64,000 nt of DNA, taken from assembly GCA_963920765.1 (NCBI GenBank), contig OY987251.1, positions 2,854,501 through 2,918,500 on the forward strand. Direction: 5' to 3'. The DNA is from Ulota crispa (Eukaryota > Streptophyta > Bryopsida > Orthotrichales > Orthotrichaceae). Shown here in pieces: positions 35,501-46,200 of this stretch. The notes under the pieces are model-generated. The model searched no databases, was not told the DNA's origin, and saw nothing but the letters and a program-made list of their open reading frames with translations. The position numbers and the translations under genes were made by a program. Numbering within the stretch: the stretch's first letter is position 1; the number at the start of each line of letters is the position of its first letter.

Positions 35501-36120
35501 CCCCGGAACTATCGACCTAAGTGCAATCGGCGCTTCCTCTCTTGTCCTACCCATGGTTCCAGATGACAAAAACTTGCAGCCAACAACTCACTCTACAGGA
35601 TAGCCTACCGCTCACAACGTCTTCACACTCCTCACGCTAAACAAGTGCGCAAAAAACAACAAGATCAGCAAACAAGAGGAATGAGAATTTGAAAATGAAT
35701 CCGCCTTCTCCCTTGCAAGCTCATGATTTGAGAATCCCTATTGAACCATTGCAACTGTTCTTGTAATAATAATTACAAGGTAAACCGTTGCCAATATTGC
35801 TAATCCTGCCGTTTGTGACCTTTGGTCACCGGATAGCACGTTTACCATTTCAGGGATTTTTTCACTAGCGCGCCATATAATCCAGTTTATAATTCTGAGC
35901 AAATGTTTCCGGTTGAACATGAAACTATTTCCGGTTTGGCATGAAATTGTTAATCTCCTATTAAAGGTTTCAACTATTTAAAGAACTGTGAAATTCCTTA
36001 AATGATAATTTTGATAAACTTCTCTTTTTTACTAAATAAAAACAAAAAATTATTTAAATAGGAAGATTTTACATATTTTTATTGTCTAAAATCTAGAAGT
36101 TGACTTTTTAGGTTGCAATA
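32518..36120 (-). mobile_element. 3.6-kb repeat family, copy 2, inserted into copy 3
   Basis: This copy is bounded on the plus strand by TGTTGTAGCACAAGAAAGTA and GACTTTTTAGGTTGCAATA. The flanks GTACG (32513-32517) and GTATG (36121-36125) form a 5-bp target duplication with one difference. The host reading frame continues across the insertion (ACG then GGT GAA GGA). At 3603 bp this gives the true ends of the family. TG start, 5-bp duplication and lack of terminal inverted repeats recall retrovirus-like integration. Confidence 0.75.
33722..35569 (-). pseudogene. Unknown repeat-encoded protein, copy 2
   Basis: Blocks in order on the minus strand: 35569-35231 (MGRTREEAPIALRS, WSKEVWIRVYSFARAGEG); 35161-34970 (LTYANTIFGALS, VIWGIVIRYLV); 34957-34667 (acidic/Lys-rich linker, LEPKLEPEQEEEPEAKAEE); 34493-34050 (AKLFNEEVLKLELAMSPKLV and the Ser/Pro linker); and 33982-33722 (NLDNKPFASSTSYDEE, then a Lys-rich tail). 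It is closer to copy 1 than to copy 3. The frames are broken by at least four changes. The family was not identified. Confidence 0.6.
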
Positions 36121-36718
36121 GTATGGGTGAAGGATCCAGGCAAATCAAGGATGCTACATCCACCTGAAAATCTCCTATCGTGCGATTGCCAAAGCCGACC
36201 ATACCAAAGGAGAAGGAGGAAGTGACAACCCTGACGTCTTGTAATAATAATTACAAGGTAAACCGTTGCCAATATTGCTAATCCTGCCGTTTGTGACCTT
36301 TGGTCACCGGATAGCACGTTTACCATTTCAGGGATTTTTTCACTAGCGCGCCATATAATCCAATTTATAATTTTGAGCAAATGTTTCCGGTTGAACATGA
36401 AACTATTTCCGGTTTGGCATGAAATTGTTAATCTCCTATTAAAGGTTTCAACTATTTAAAGAACTGTGAAATTCCTTAAATGATAATTTTGATAAACTTC
36501 TCTTTTTTACTAAATAAAAACAAAAAATTATTTAAATAGGAAGATTTTACATATTTTTATTGTCTAAAATCTAGAAGTTGACTTTTTAGGTTGCAATAGT
36601 ATGGGTGAAGGATCCAGGCAAATCAAGGATGCTACATCCACCTGAAAATCTCCTATCGTGCGATTGCCAAAGCTGACCATACCAAAGGAGAAGGAGGAAG
36701 TGACAACCCTGACGTCTG
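35763..36718. repeat. Near-identical 478-bp tandem duplication
   Basis: Bases 35763-36240 and 36241-36718 are the same segment with only about three visible differences. Each includes the right end of inserted copy 2, its flank GTATG, and 115 bp of the interrupted copy 3 gene. The duplication therefore happened after the insertion and is the most recent event visible in the nest. A collapsed or expanded assembly could also give this pattern. Confidence 0.9.
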
Positions 36719-37188
36719 GTCGTCTACCTAGCAAGATTGATTTGGGTGCTAAAGAGGAAAAGTTAGTACTTGGATCCCGAGATCAAAGCCAGGATTTGAC
36801 TAGACTGGAAGATTAGGTGTTGAAATGGGTTCCTAGTTTGGTGAAGTGGAAGCTTATAACCAAGCGTACTAGGGAGTTGTTTTCTCCGGACAAGAGCAAG
36901 GTGTCTCCGATTAAGATTGATATTCCGGATGATTCTCCTTCCAAGGCAACAGCAAGTGATGGAGAGACTTTAGAGTCTTTGGATTGTTTGGTGAGTTTGG
37001 ATTCTTTCGGTGATTTGGATTTGGAAGCATCCAAGCTTGCCAAGCAAAGAACCTAGAAGAATAAAGATAAGGCTCTTACTAAAGGGAAGAGTGCGAGCAA
37101 AAGCTAGAGTTTGCTAGCGCAAAAGGCAGTGTCTACGGCTCAGAAGAAGAAGAAGAAGACCTAGTCATTCAATAGTAGTAATAATTGA

Positions 37189-38399
37189 AGTAACTAGGAT
37201 AAATAGAAAATAAGGAACTAGCACAAGGAGTAAAACTGTAGTTACTTCCTGGTATAGTGCATGTGGTACCTGGATCCGGGATTACAGGATCTCAGATCCA
37301 TTTTTTTGGGATTTAGCGGCTAAGGGGGGGACCACTACTTTTAGTAAAGGGAATGACACTTGTCATTCTCTATACCACAGCTTTTCAGAGATGAACTTTT
37401 TAGTTTCCCTAGAATTAGCTATTAAAGGCATGATTGTGATTAGTGCCTCAATTCATTTTGTATCTCTGATTCTCCTAATGCAAGCCAAATTTTTCTATCT
37501 TAGTACTTTGAATTAATCACTTGGAGTGTTGTGAATGGAAATGTGAGCATTGGAGGGAGAGGAGAGAGAAGTGACTTTAGATCTTGTTTGATCCAGTTTC
37601 TAGAGCCAGTAGGGAGGAGGTTAGAATACTATGTGTACTATGGGGTAATTTCTATTTAGGTTTATGATCCGGATACTCTTGTGAGGGATAGCTAGTTTTA
37701 AGTTGGGTGCATCTGGATAGCAATCTCAACGCATGCTAGTTGATAGTTGAGAGGTTTTACTACCACTAGGAGTGATTGTGAGCAAAGGAACAAGGATCTT
37801 TTAATTATTTGGTTACTATTTTAGTAATAGAAATTATGTCAAGAAAGGTTTGTCATTGTAGTATATTGGGGTAGTAGGGATTTCCTAAGTGACCTGTTGA
37901 TTTGGATCTATGTCCGGATTGGCTGAGAGGGAGTAATTGCACCTTATTGTTTTTGTGTTATTTGTTGTTGTTTTGTTTAATGATACTTTACTCATTATAA
38001 ACTGCTAAGGGATAGGATTTCATGTGGCCTTCCTTAATCTCCAATTACAAAACCCTCTGATATAGATGTTAAACTTCTGTTATTGTTGTGTGTTTGACGT
38101 TCAGATTTGGAAGAGGTACAGGGATTGGCTACTCCATCTTGGAGTTCGGAACATTAATGAAGAAAGAAAGATAGTTAGGAGTCATGTTGATTGACTAAGG
38201 ATCTTCTGATTACCTTTTCTCCTTGTGTGTGAGTTTGGTGCCTATTTGCAAATTACTTATAAGATTTCTTCATTATGTTCTAGATTCCCTTAAGGATCTA
38301 CATACTAAATCTTTGTGGAACAAATACAAGTCATCTACTTGGTATTTTAAGTTGTTTTTAATGCTAATAGGAGGATAAGTACTTTTTTGTGCTATCACA
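37189..38399 (+). other. Non-coding 3' part of repeat copy 3
   Basis: This stretch is conserved in reverse complement with 17830-19030 and 32518-33715. It shares segments around the sites ATCCGG, GGATTGCTAT, TTTGCTCACAATCAC and the terminal AATGCTAATA. No ORF is present. Conservation of this tail among copies supports it being part of the mobile unit. Confidence 0.65.
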
Positions 38400-38446
38400 A
38401 TACTTTGCCTGGTGTTCAGACGCCAATGTACTGGGTGTGAGTACTG

Positions 38447-39130
38447 TCAAGATCCCCTGGCAGCACTATCTAGTTTGCTGCAATGCCTTGGAGTGCAACC
38501 ATCAAAAGTTAATCTCTTCCAAATACGGGTGTGGCCTAATCCGGTGCTAGAGGTACAAAAAGAAAAATAGCCGTCTTCCACGTGAATTTGAGGCGTGCAG
38601 TACCAAGGGTTGAAGATCAAAGCGTCAAATAGCACCAATGCTGAAGTGGTAGGGCATCCGGCAAGGAAATACTCTTTTATGAATTCATTCTTGAATCACC
38701 AGGCTGCCAAATTGACCGCAATATACTTGAGTGCACACTCAATGAAGATTTCCGCGCTCACTCTATAACTGCCTTGTTTGTTGGCTTGTGCTATTGTAAG
38801 ACTGAAAATGTTAGGGCTGAGGAGATACCGTTGTGCCATCAAAGCCCAAAATTTATAGGAGATGCCTAGGATGGTTGGTCCAAGTAGTAAATCTTGGGGC
38901 GTCAGGTTTTTGACGCCTTGTGCCTCTATGTTGATCTTGTCTAGGTTTGGATAGACTTTGCAAATCTTGTCAATTGGAAGAGGCTCCTAAAGAGGCAAGC
39001 TTGGTATGTCACCCAACTCGTTGGCAAGTCCTCCAAGAGAATGTACCAAGTTGGTCAAGAATTCTTGTAACCACTCTGAAGAATGAAGTCCCTTGGCAAC
39101 CGTGCCCAATTGGGAGTGTTGGCGTTAATG
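38447..39130 (-). pseudogene. Unrecognised protein remnant, about 225 codons with two in-frame stops
   Basis: A single minus-strand frame runs from about 39130 to a TGA at 38447 with only one TAG and one TGA inside. Visible blocks are GTVAKGLHSSEWLQEFL, LVHSLGGLANELGDIPSL, ICKVYPNLDKINIEAQG, FWALMAQRYLLSPNIF, IFIECTLKYIAVNLAAW and WYCTPQIHVEDGYFSF. I do not recognise the family. Its position, between repeat copy 3 and a non-autonomous LTR element, suggests another mobile-element protein, possibly gag-like. Confidence 0.45.
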
Positions 39131-40189
39131 GTAAGACTATTCTAAAACGTTTCTAAGGAGTTCAAACAAAAATTTAAGGAAAACTAAGAAAAGAGAATTC
39201 AATGGCCTTGAGAGTGATATTAATACCTACTCTCGGCAGATGCATCAAAATAGAAGTGCTCAAACCTCCTCCTTGAGAAGTAAGCGCAAGCACAACCAAA
39301 TTCTAACAAAAGTGGGAAATGGGCTATAATAGCAAAAAGATGGATTTGGTTGTAGATTTCCAATTAAAGACTCCTTCCAAGCAATGGATCTTTACTAACA
39401 AGCCTACACCATACAATGATGAGCAAAGGAAAGGGCAATCTACTTTAATATTTTTTACATTGGATTTTGTGGTTAATTGAAATGGTTACATAAATAATCA
39501 TACCTCATCATAGGGATTCACATACCCTACGTTTTGGTCATGAACGGCCTCCATCCTTTGGTGATGTGGTGGTGCCGGATCAACATATAATCACTCTATT
39601 CTATGGATGAAAAATCACAACACTTTAGGGGGTTGGTGGTTCAACCCATATTATTGGGCCGGTTTGGGTTATTGCCTTGTGACAAATAATCACAACATAA
39701 ACTAGCTTCTATACTCAAGGGTCAAGAATTATCTTAATCCCTTGGTACTCGAGAATCAAGGATTATCCAAATCCCTTGGTGAGTTGTCAATGCATTCAAA
39801 ATGCTAGAAGCTAACTCCTTTCTTGGCCACTTAATGAAAATATGACGCCTTGTGGTTCTACGTGCCTCTTATGACATACTTCTAATTCAATCCAAGTGAG
39901 GATCTTCTTGTACTTTGGGCCAATTAGTTAAATAGTTAGCCAAGACAAAGAGTAGAGGAGTCTAATTAATGGCTCCACTTCCCCTCCCCTCTTAGTCAAA
40001 AATACCTTGAAAAATTGGAAGGCGGACTTGTTGGCCCAATAGGGGCAAAGTTCAAGGCTTGGAGGCGGCTTGGTTCTTGGTGGTGGGCTCGGATATGGCA
40101 AGTTTGGGTATGGACAGCATTTGGGGGTCGGTCCTCCGGCGGCCGTGGCTACATTGCCTGCGGTGAGCAGAGCTCAAAGCCTTGCTGCT

Positions 40190-41080
40190 GTGACTGAAGC
40201 TCAAAGCTCTAAAGCTCAGAGCTGTGCTGCTATGACTGAGGCTCAAAGCTCTGAACTTGGAGCTCTGCTGTTGTGACTGAGCTCAAAGCTCTGCTGCTGT
40301 GACTGAAGCTCAAAGCTCTAAAGCTCGGAGTTCTATTGCTTTGAGCCTATGACTGAGCTCAAAGCTCTACTTGTTATGACTAAGGGGGAAATTTGGAGGG
40401 GCTAGGCTATGAGAGCAATGTGGTAGGATTTGAGGCTAGGCTGCTAGAGCAAGGTTCGTGGGATTCAAGACTTGGCCACAAGAGCAAGGCTCAAAGACTT
40501 TTGAGGCTAGGCCGTGAGGGCAGGGCCCATGAAATTTTGAGGCTAGTGCCGTGAGGCAGGGCTCACAAAATTCTAAGCTGGGCTGTGAGAGCAATGTGGT
40601 AGAATTCTAAGGCTGGAGTGTGAGAGCAATGTGGTCAAATTCTAAGGCTAGGCCATGAGGGTAGGCTCATGGGATTTGAAGCTAGGCTATGGAGTTTGGA
40701 GCCAAGGTAGTGAGAGCAATGCGGCAAGATTTGAGAGCTAAGCTAAGGGGGGAGAATTTGAGAGTTAAGCTATGAGTCAGGGCTCATGGAATTTGAGGCT
40801 AGGCTGTGGAGTTTGGAGCTAAGGCAGTGACAGCAATGTGGCAAGATTTGAGAGCTAAGTTAAGGAGAGGGGGGGGGGGAGAATTTGAGAGCTAAGTTGT
40901 GAAGCAGGGCTCATGGAATTTGAGGCTAGGCTGTGAAAGCAAGGCTCATGGAATTTTGAGGCTAGGCCATGAGGCAAGGCTCATGGAATTCTAAGGCTAA
41001 TGCTATGAAGCAAGGCTGGGGGGACCCAATGGAGTAGCTAAAGGTGAAGTTGGCCGTTGTTGCTAGGGAAAGGTTGGTTC
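40190..41080. repeat. Degenerate minisatellite in copy 2
   Basis: The left part repeats GACTGA(A)GCTCAAAGCTCT (40190-40390). The right part repeats GGCTAGGCTGTGAGAGCAA and GCTCATGGAATTTGAGGCTA with drift (40400-41010). It includes a G-run at 40868-40879. It sits at the same place in the element as the arrays of copies 1 and 3 but with different words. Confidence 0.75.
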
Positions 41081-42255
41081 ACTAGTTTAATGACTCTAGT
41101 AGCGAGGCAAGCTTCAAGTTAAGGGAGTTAGTGAGCAGGATGACTTCTCATGGAACTGCTGAGGGAATCAAGGGAGCTGGCTACTCAAGGCTGAGCTACA
41201 AGGATTCTCCGCAAGTTATTATGAGGACTTGTTCCGGTATGAAAGTTCTGATAGCAACTAATAAAGGGACTCTCAGGTAAGGGCTCTTGCTCTAACTAAC
41301 AATGGACTTAAACTCAACTAGACTTCTAGGAAGCATGGAAAAGCTTCATTGCCAATCGTGATCCAACTTCCTAGGAGTTAGTGGGACCAACGCATAACTA
41401 TGTTCTAACTAGGCACCTAAGAGAGAGGACTCCTCCAAAAGCAAGGCACAAGAAAACTAAGGAATAGGCAAGACACAAGTGATGGAGGAAGGGACACAAG
41501 TGACAAGAGAAGTACAAATGATGGCAAGTGGCCTAGAGCTAGGAAGTGATGTTAACAGGTGACAAAGGGTGGAGTTACAAGTAATGAGTGATGACAAGTG
41601 GTGTTTTGGGAGGAGGTGAGCCTCCTTTTATACATTTGGGAGATGATACCTCGACCCTCTATCTAGGGCATCCATAGATCCCCTGAAATCTACCTAAAAT
41701 CTGAGAAAAACTCAAAATGGATGAAATCTAAATGAATTCACCATAACTTTTGGAGAGTAGCTTCAAATAACAAATGGACAATGGCATTGGATTCTTTGGA
41801 CCCAAAATAGCCAGTTTTGGTTGTTTACACTCTCAATTCCAAGCTACAAGGCGTTGGGAAACTTAAATGAAGGGTTAGGGGTGGATGGATGAAAAACTCA
41901 GAATTGGGAATTCATCCAAAATTGAGAAATTGACTTTCTGAGGTCTTCCAACATTGTTGGGGGAGCCAGGAAACACTCCTTGCTTCCATCAATGGGGTTC
42001 CAAATAGATGATATCTTGAAATTGGATGTCGCGTGCCTTTTTGAAACTAGATGGATGTCGTCATTTGAGGTCTTGCTGCTATCAAAACTACTTGAAACTT
42101 AGGGGATCTTCATAAATCCTTGAGAAACTCTTCCATGAATTTTGGTGGCATTTTACTGCCATTTGCCAACCTCCTTTCACCAGGGTTGACTGGTAGCCTA
42201 ATAGGGTTAACTGCTTGGATTCACGCTTTCTAAGGAGCTAAAGGTATTGGGCACC

Positions 42256-42275
42256 TTGGGTGTGGATGCACCAAA
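42256..42275 (-). other. Primer-binding-site-like sequence next to the LTR
   Basis: On the minus strand TGGTGCATCC starts 2 bases after the LTR end. The equivalent in copy 3 (46031-46039) is TGGTGCGCC and in copy 1 (25384) TGGTGCTTC. A tRNA ending GGCGCACCA would fit copy 3 best. This is inferred from position and sequence only. Confidence 0.5.
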
Positions 42276-42765
42276 TGTTGTTGCTGATAGATGTCAGGTT
42301 GTAAACTAATGATATGGTCTTTGGCCGTGGCATAACTAATCTACTCCTAAACTAACCCTTTCTAATTACGTTACTGGAGACTTTTGGAGGGGATCTCAAG
42401 CCCTTAGTAGCAAATCTTAAACTAACCCTCTCCAATTAGGTTAGTAGGGACTTTTGGAGGGAATCCCAAGCTTCTAGTAGCCAAACCTAAACTAACCCTC
42501 TCTAATTAGGCTACTGGGAATTTTTAGAGGGGATCCCAAGCCCCTAGTATGTGTGTCACTCAAATTAACTAAAAGCAACTAAAACCTCACCAATTACTCC
42601 TAATGACTTACCAAATGGAGTAGGGTAAATGGCGTACCGCTAACCATTTGGTCTATCTAATCTAAATCAACATAAATGGCTAATCCACTTATATTAATGT
42701 AATTTCAATGCTAAGTTAAACAAAAAATGAATTCAAGACTTCTGGTGTTGAATCTGGGACTCACA
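42276..42765 (-). repeat. LTR shared by non-autonomous copies 2 and 3
   Basis: On the minus strand it runs TGTGAGTCCCAGATTC ... CAGCAACAACA (TG...CA, 490 bp). It contains three tandem copies of an approximately 60-bp unit (about 42345-42550; CTTTTGGAGGG(G/A)AT and ACTAACCCT words). A purine-rich tract lies on its upstream side and a PBS-like site on its downstream side, so it serves as 3' LTR of one element and 5' LTR of the next. Confidence 0.75.
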
Positions 42766-42784
42766 TCCTCCCCCTCCTTAAGCC
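42766..42784 (-). other. Polypurine tract adjoining the LTR
   Basis: The minus strand reads TTAAGGAGGGGGAGGA directly before the LTR start TGTGAG, which is the position of a retroelement plus-strand primer. Confidence 0.65.
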
Positions 42785-45700
42785 TAGCTCTTGGCGTTTT
42801 CACCCAATTGAGCTCCTGCCAGCTTTCACAATTCTAAGTCTAAACTCCAACGTTCTCATCTGATCAATCTCTTGCCAGCCCCTCAATTCTGAGTCAAAAC
42901 TTTGGCACTCTCACAATTGGTCAAGCTTTATCATCCTCCCAATTTTGAACTCCCAAAATCCATCTTTCAATCATAGCATCCCACTGAGCTCTCCAAGCTA
43001 CCTCCAATCACACCATCCAACGCAGTCACGGCCGTCAAAGGGCTTGCCTAGATCCCTGGCCGTCCTTGGACCCTGCCATACCTGGCCCTGGCCTTGGCCC
43101 TTACCCAAGCCCACCACAGGTATCAATCCGCCTCCAAGCCTTAAACTCCGTCCCTGCTGGGCCAGTAGGTTTGCCTCCCAAATCTCAAAGTATTTTTGAT
43201 TTAGAAAAAGGGAGCCGTTAATTGAGTTCATCCACTCTCTTGTCTTGGCTAACTATTTAACTAATTATCCCTCAAAATGGGAGATCCTCCTTTTGCTTGA
43301 ATCAAAAAGATGTTATAGGAGGTGCGTAGAACCACACGGCATCATATTTTCATTAAGTGGCTAGGAAAGGAATTAGCTTCTAGCATTTTGAATGCATTGA
43401 CAACTCACCAAGGGATTTGGATAATCCTTGATTCTCAAGTACTAAGGGATTAAGATAATTCTTGACCCTTGAGTATAGAAGCTAGTTTATGTTGTGATTA
43501 TTTGTCATAAGGCAATAACCCAAATCGGCCCAATAATACGGGTTGAACCACCAACCTCCTAGAGTGTTGTGATTATTTGTCCATAGAATAGAGTGATTAT
43601 ATGTTGATCCGGCACCACCACATCACCAAAGGATGGAGGCCGTTCATGACCAAAACGTAGGGTATGTGAATCTCCATGATGAGGTATGATTACTTACGTA
43701 ACCATTTCAATTAACCACAAAATCCAATGTAAAAAATATTAAAGTAGATTGCCCTTTCCTTTGCTCATCATTGTATGGTGTAGGCTTGTTAGTAAAGATC
43801 CATTGCTTGGAAGGAGTCTTTAATTGGAAATCTACAACCAAATCCATCTTTTTGCTATTATAGCCCATTTCCCACTTTTGTTAGAATTTGGTTGTGCTTG
43901 TGCTTACTTCTCAAGGGGGAGGTTTGAGCACTCACAAAGGATGACAGGGCTTGATTAGCATGAGAATGATGGAGGTCAGACTGGGTGAAAATACCAAGAG
44001 CTCAGAGAGGGGCTTGACCAATTATGGGAATGTTGTGAGCTTAGACTCAGAATTGGGAGAGCTATAAGGCTTGACTGGTGAGAATGTCAAGAGCCAGATT
44101 CAAGGAGTGAGAGGGACAACAGTGGCTTGACTGACGTGAGAACACCAAGGAGTGGACTAGATGTTGTGGGCTTAGACTCAGAATTGAGGGGGACGACAAG
44201 GCTTGACTGATGTGAGAACACTAAAGGCTAGACTGGCATGAGAATGTTGGGGCTTACACTCAAAATCTGAGGGGGACAATAGGGGCTCAATCAATATGAG
44301 AATGCCGTGAGCTCAGACTCAAGAGCTGAGGGCTGCCAAAGCTTGACCAGTCGTAAGAATGTCAAGGGTCAAACTCAGAATCAAGAGAGACACGGGGCTT
44401 GATTGACATGAGATACCAAGGGCTAGAGAATGCTGGAACTAGACTCAAGAGTTGAGAGCAGCAAAAGCTCAACCAATGAGAGGATGCTGTGAGCACAGAC
44501 TCAAAATTGAGAGGGCTGCAAGGCTCAATTGACGTGAGACATCAAGGGCTAGATTGGTGTGAGAATGCCAAAGCTAGACTTAAGTAATGGGGGGAACAGC
44601 AAGGGCTTGACTGGCGTGAGACACCAAGGGCTAGAGAATGCCGGAGCTAGACTTAAGAGTTGAGGGCAGCCAGAGCTCAACCAATGTAAAGATGCCGTGA
44701 GCACAGTCTCAGAATTGAGAGGGCTATAGGGCTCAACTATGGTGAGAGTGCCGAGAGCTAAGGGGCAGCCAGAACTCTACCAATCGTGAGAATGCCTTAG
44801 GCTCAGACTCAAAATTGAGAGGGCTAATAGGACTTGACTGAGTGAGAATGCAGAGAGCTTAGACTTGAGGGCTGAGGGGCAGTCGTAGCTCAACCAATGT
44901 GAAAATGCCGGAGCTTAGACTTTAGGACTGATGGTTGAGGATGATGGGGAATGCCACATGCCAAAGGAATCTATGGGCAAGGCTAGGCCTCAAGCAGAGA
45001 GATTCAATTAGCATCATGTCTTCTCAAAGAGCTTGCTTGGAGAATCAAGAGAGTTGGCCACTGTGAGGCTAAGCTCTTAGGATTCCTTGAAAGCTGCTAG
45101 AAGGGCTTGTGATGCATGGATGAGGCGATGGCACGATTCTAATAAAGTACTGGTAAGCTATCACTTCTAGAACAAAGCTTCTAAATACGTTGTAAAAGGA
45201 GGCTCTCTACTAAGGTGGGACACACATGGAGGACAATGGGAGTGATAAGGGAGAACAAAGCACAAGTGGTGAGAAGTGAGGAGAGGCTCTAGAAGTGAAA
45301 GAGTGGATGTGGAAAGAGTACAAGTGATCTAACATAAAGGGTAAGGAGAACAAGTGACAAGAGATACATCTTTGGGAAGAGGTGGGCCGCCCTTTATACT
45401 TTTGGAGGAGGATACCTTGGCCCTCTATCTAGGGGATCCATAGATCCCTTGAAATCTACCTAAAATCTGAGAAAAACTCAAAATGGATGAAATCTAAATG
45501 AATTGGCCATAACTTTTGGAGCGTAGCTCCAAACAACAAATGGACAATGGCATTGGATTCTTTGGATCCAAAATAGCCGGTTTTGGTTGTTTACACTCTC
45601 AATTCCAAGCAACAAGGCTTTGGGAAACTTAAATGAAGGGTTAGGAGTGGATGGATGAAAAACCCAGTATTGGGAATTCATCCTAAATTGAGAAATTGAC

Positions 45701-46041
45701 TTCCCAAGGTCTTCCAACATTATCAGGGGAGCTGGGAAACACTCCTTGCTTCCATCAATGGGGTTCCAAATAGATGATATCTTGAAATTGGATGTTATGC
45801 GCCTTCTTGAAACTAGATGGATGTTGTCATTCAAGGCCTTGCTACTATTGAAACGACTTGAAACTTGGGGGAAATTCATAAATCCTTGAGAAACTCTTCC
45901 ATGAATTTTGGTGGCATTTTACTGCCATTTTTCAACCTCCGTTCACGAAAGTTGACTAGTAGCATTGCAGGATTGACCGCTTGGAATCACGCTCTCTAAA
46001 AAGCAAAAAGTCTTGGGAACCTTGGGTGTAGGCGCACCAAA
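42785..46041 (-). mobile_element. Non-autonomous LTR element copy 3 with inverted block B
   Basis: From the partial 5' LTR at 46042-46178, the minus strand carries PBS-like TGGTGCGCC, block A (46030-44960) and a minisatellite (44950-43945, with GAGAATGCC and AGACTCAA words). Block B plus a piece of minisatellite (42785-43945) lies in the opposite orientation to that in copies 1 and 2. Then the polypurine tract and 3' LTR follow. An internal inversion, or insertion of a fourth broken copy, explains this. No ORF is present. Confidence 0.6.
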
Positions 46042-46178
46042 TGTTGTTGTCAATAGTTGTTGAGTTGTCAATTGTTGATGTAGCCCTTGGCCATGGCATA
46101 ACTAATCTACTCCTAAACTAACCCTCTTTAATTAGGCAAGTGGGGACTTTTGGAGGGGATCCCAAGTCCCTCGTAGCT
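46042..46178 (-). repeat. Partial LTR of copy 3
   Basis: The minus-strand 3' part of the LTR is present (ending GACAACAACA); the 5' half is missing beyond about 46178. It shares CATGGCATAACTAATCTAC and CCTAAACTAACCCT with the other LTRs. It marks the outer edge of the LTR-element cluster. Confidence 0.65.
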
Positions 46179-46200
46179 AAAGGGTGATCGTACGCTACAA

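Larger units (their letters stand above)
31244..37188 (+). pseudogene. Unknown repeat-encoded protein, copy 3, interrupted
   Basis: The protein begins MERTGQTTALKL and holds the family core (RRVLEFLIPILLPKHLTYLT, FANTIFGALS, VNWG) up to 31738. It continues with a helical segment (32266-32514; NKAKLYDMEVLKEGLQ, MLLEMRNILAG). After the 3.6-kb insertion it resumes in frame near 36126 or 36604 and runs through KSPIVRLP, SGRLPSKIDLG, VLKWVPSLVKWK and a basic tail (SAQKKKKKT-like) to the stop at 37186. Almost every interruption is a single TAG/TAA/TGA where the neighbours suggest Gln or Arg. It is the least decayed copy and gives the clearest domain order. The function is unknown. Confidence 0.6.
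30665..38399 (+). mobile_element. 3.6-kb repeat family, copy 3, split by insertion of copy 2
   Basis: The left end TGTGACAACCTTAAATTC and the right end TTTTTTGTGCTATCACA correspond to the reversed ends of copies 1 and 2. The unit is split after 32517; its remainder resumes at 36121 (and again after a tandem duplication at 36600). Without the insert and the duplication it is about 3.6 kb. No convincing target duplication is visible for this copy. Its ends form a short imperfect inverted repeat (TGTGAYARC). Confidence 0.7.
39255..42275 (-). mobile_element. Non-autonomous LTR element copy 2, internal region
   Basis: This has the same layout as copy 1 but inverted. Reading the minus strand from the LTR at 42276-42765: PBS-like TGGTGCATCCACACCC, block A (42255-41100), a degenerate minisatellite (about 41080-40190) and block B (40180-39262) ending GGAGGAGGTTTGAGCACT. 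No ORF is present. No LTR is seen at the far end. Confidence 0.65.

Noticed and set aside
17830-38399. Repeat copies 1 and 3 as LTRs of the gypsy element between them
   Set aside because: They are in opposite orientation, and true LTRs must be direct repeats.
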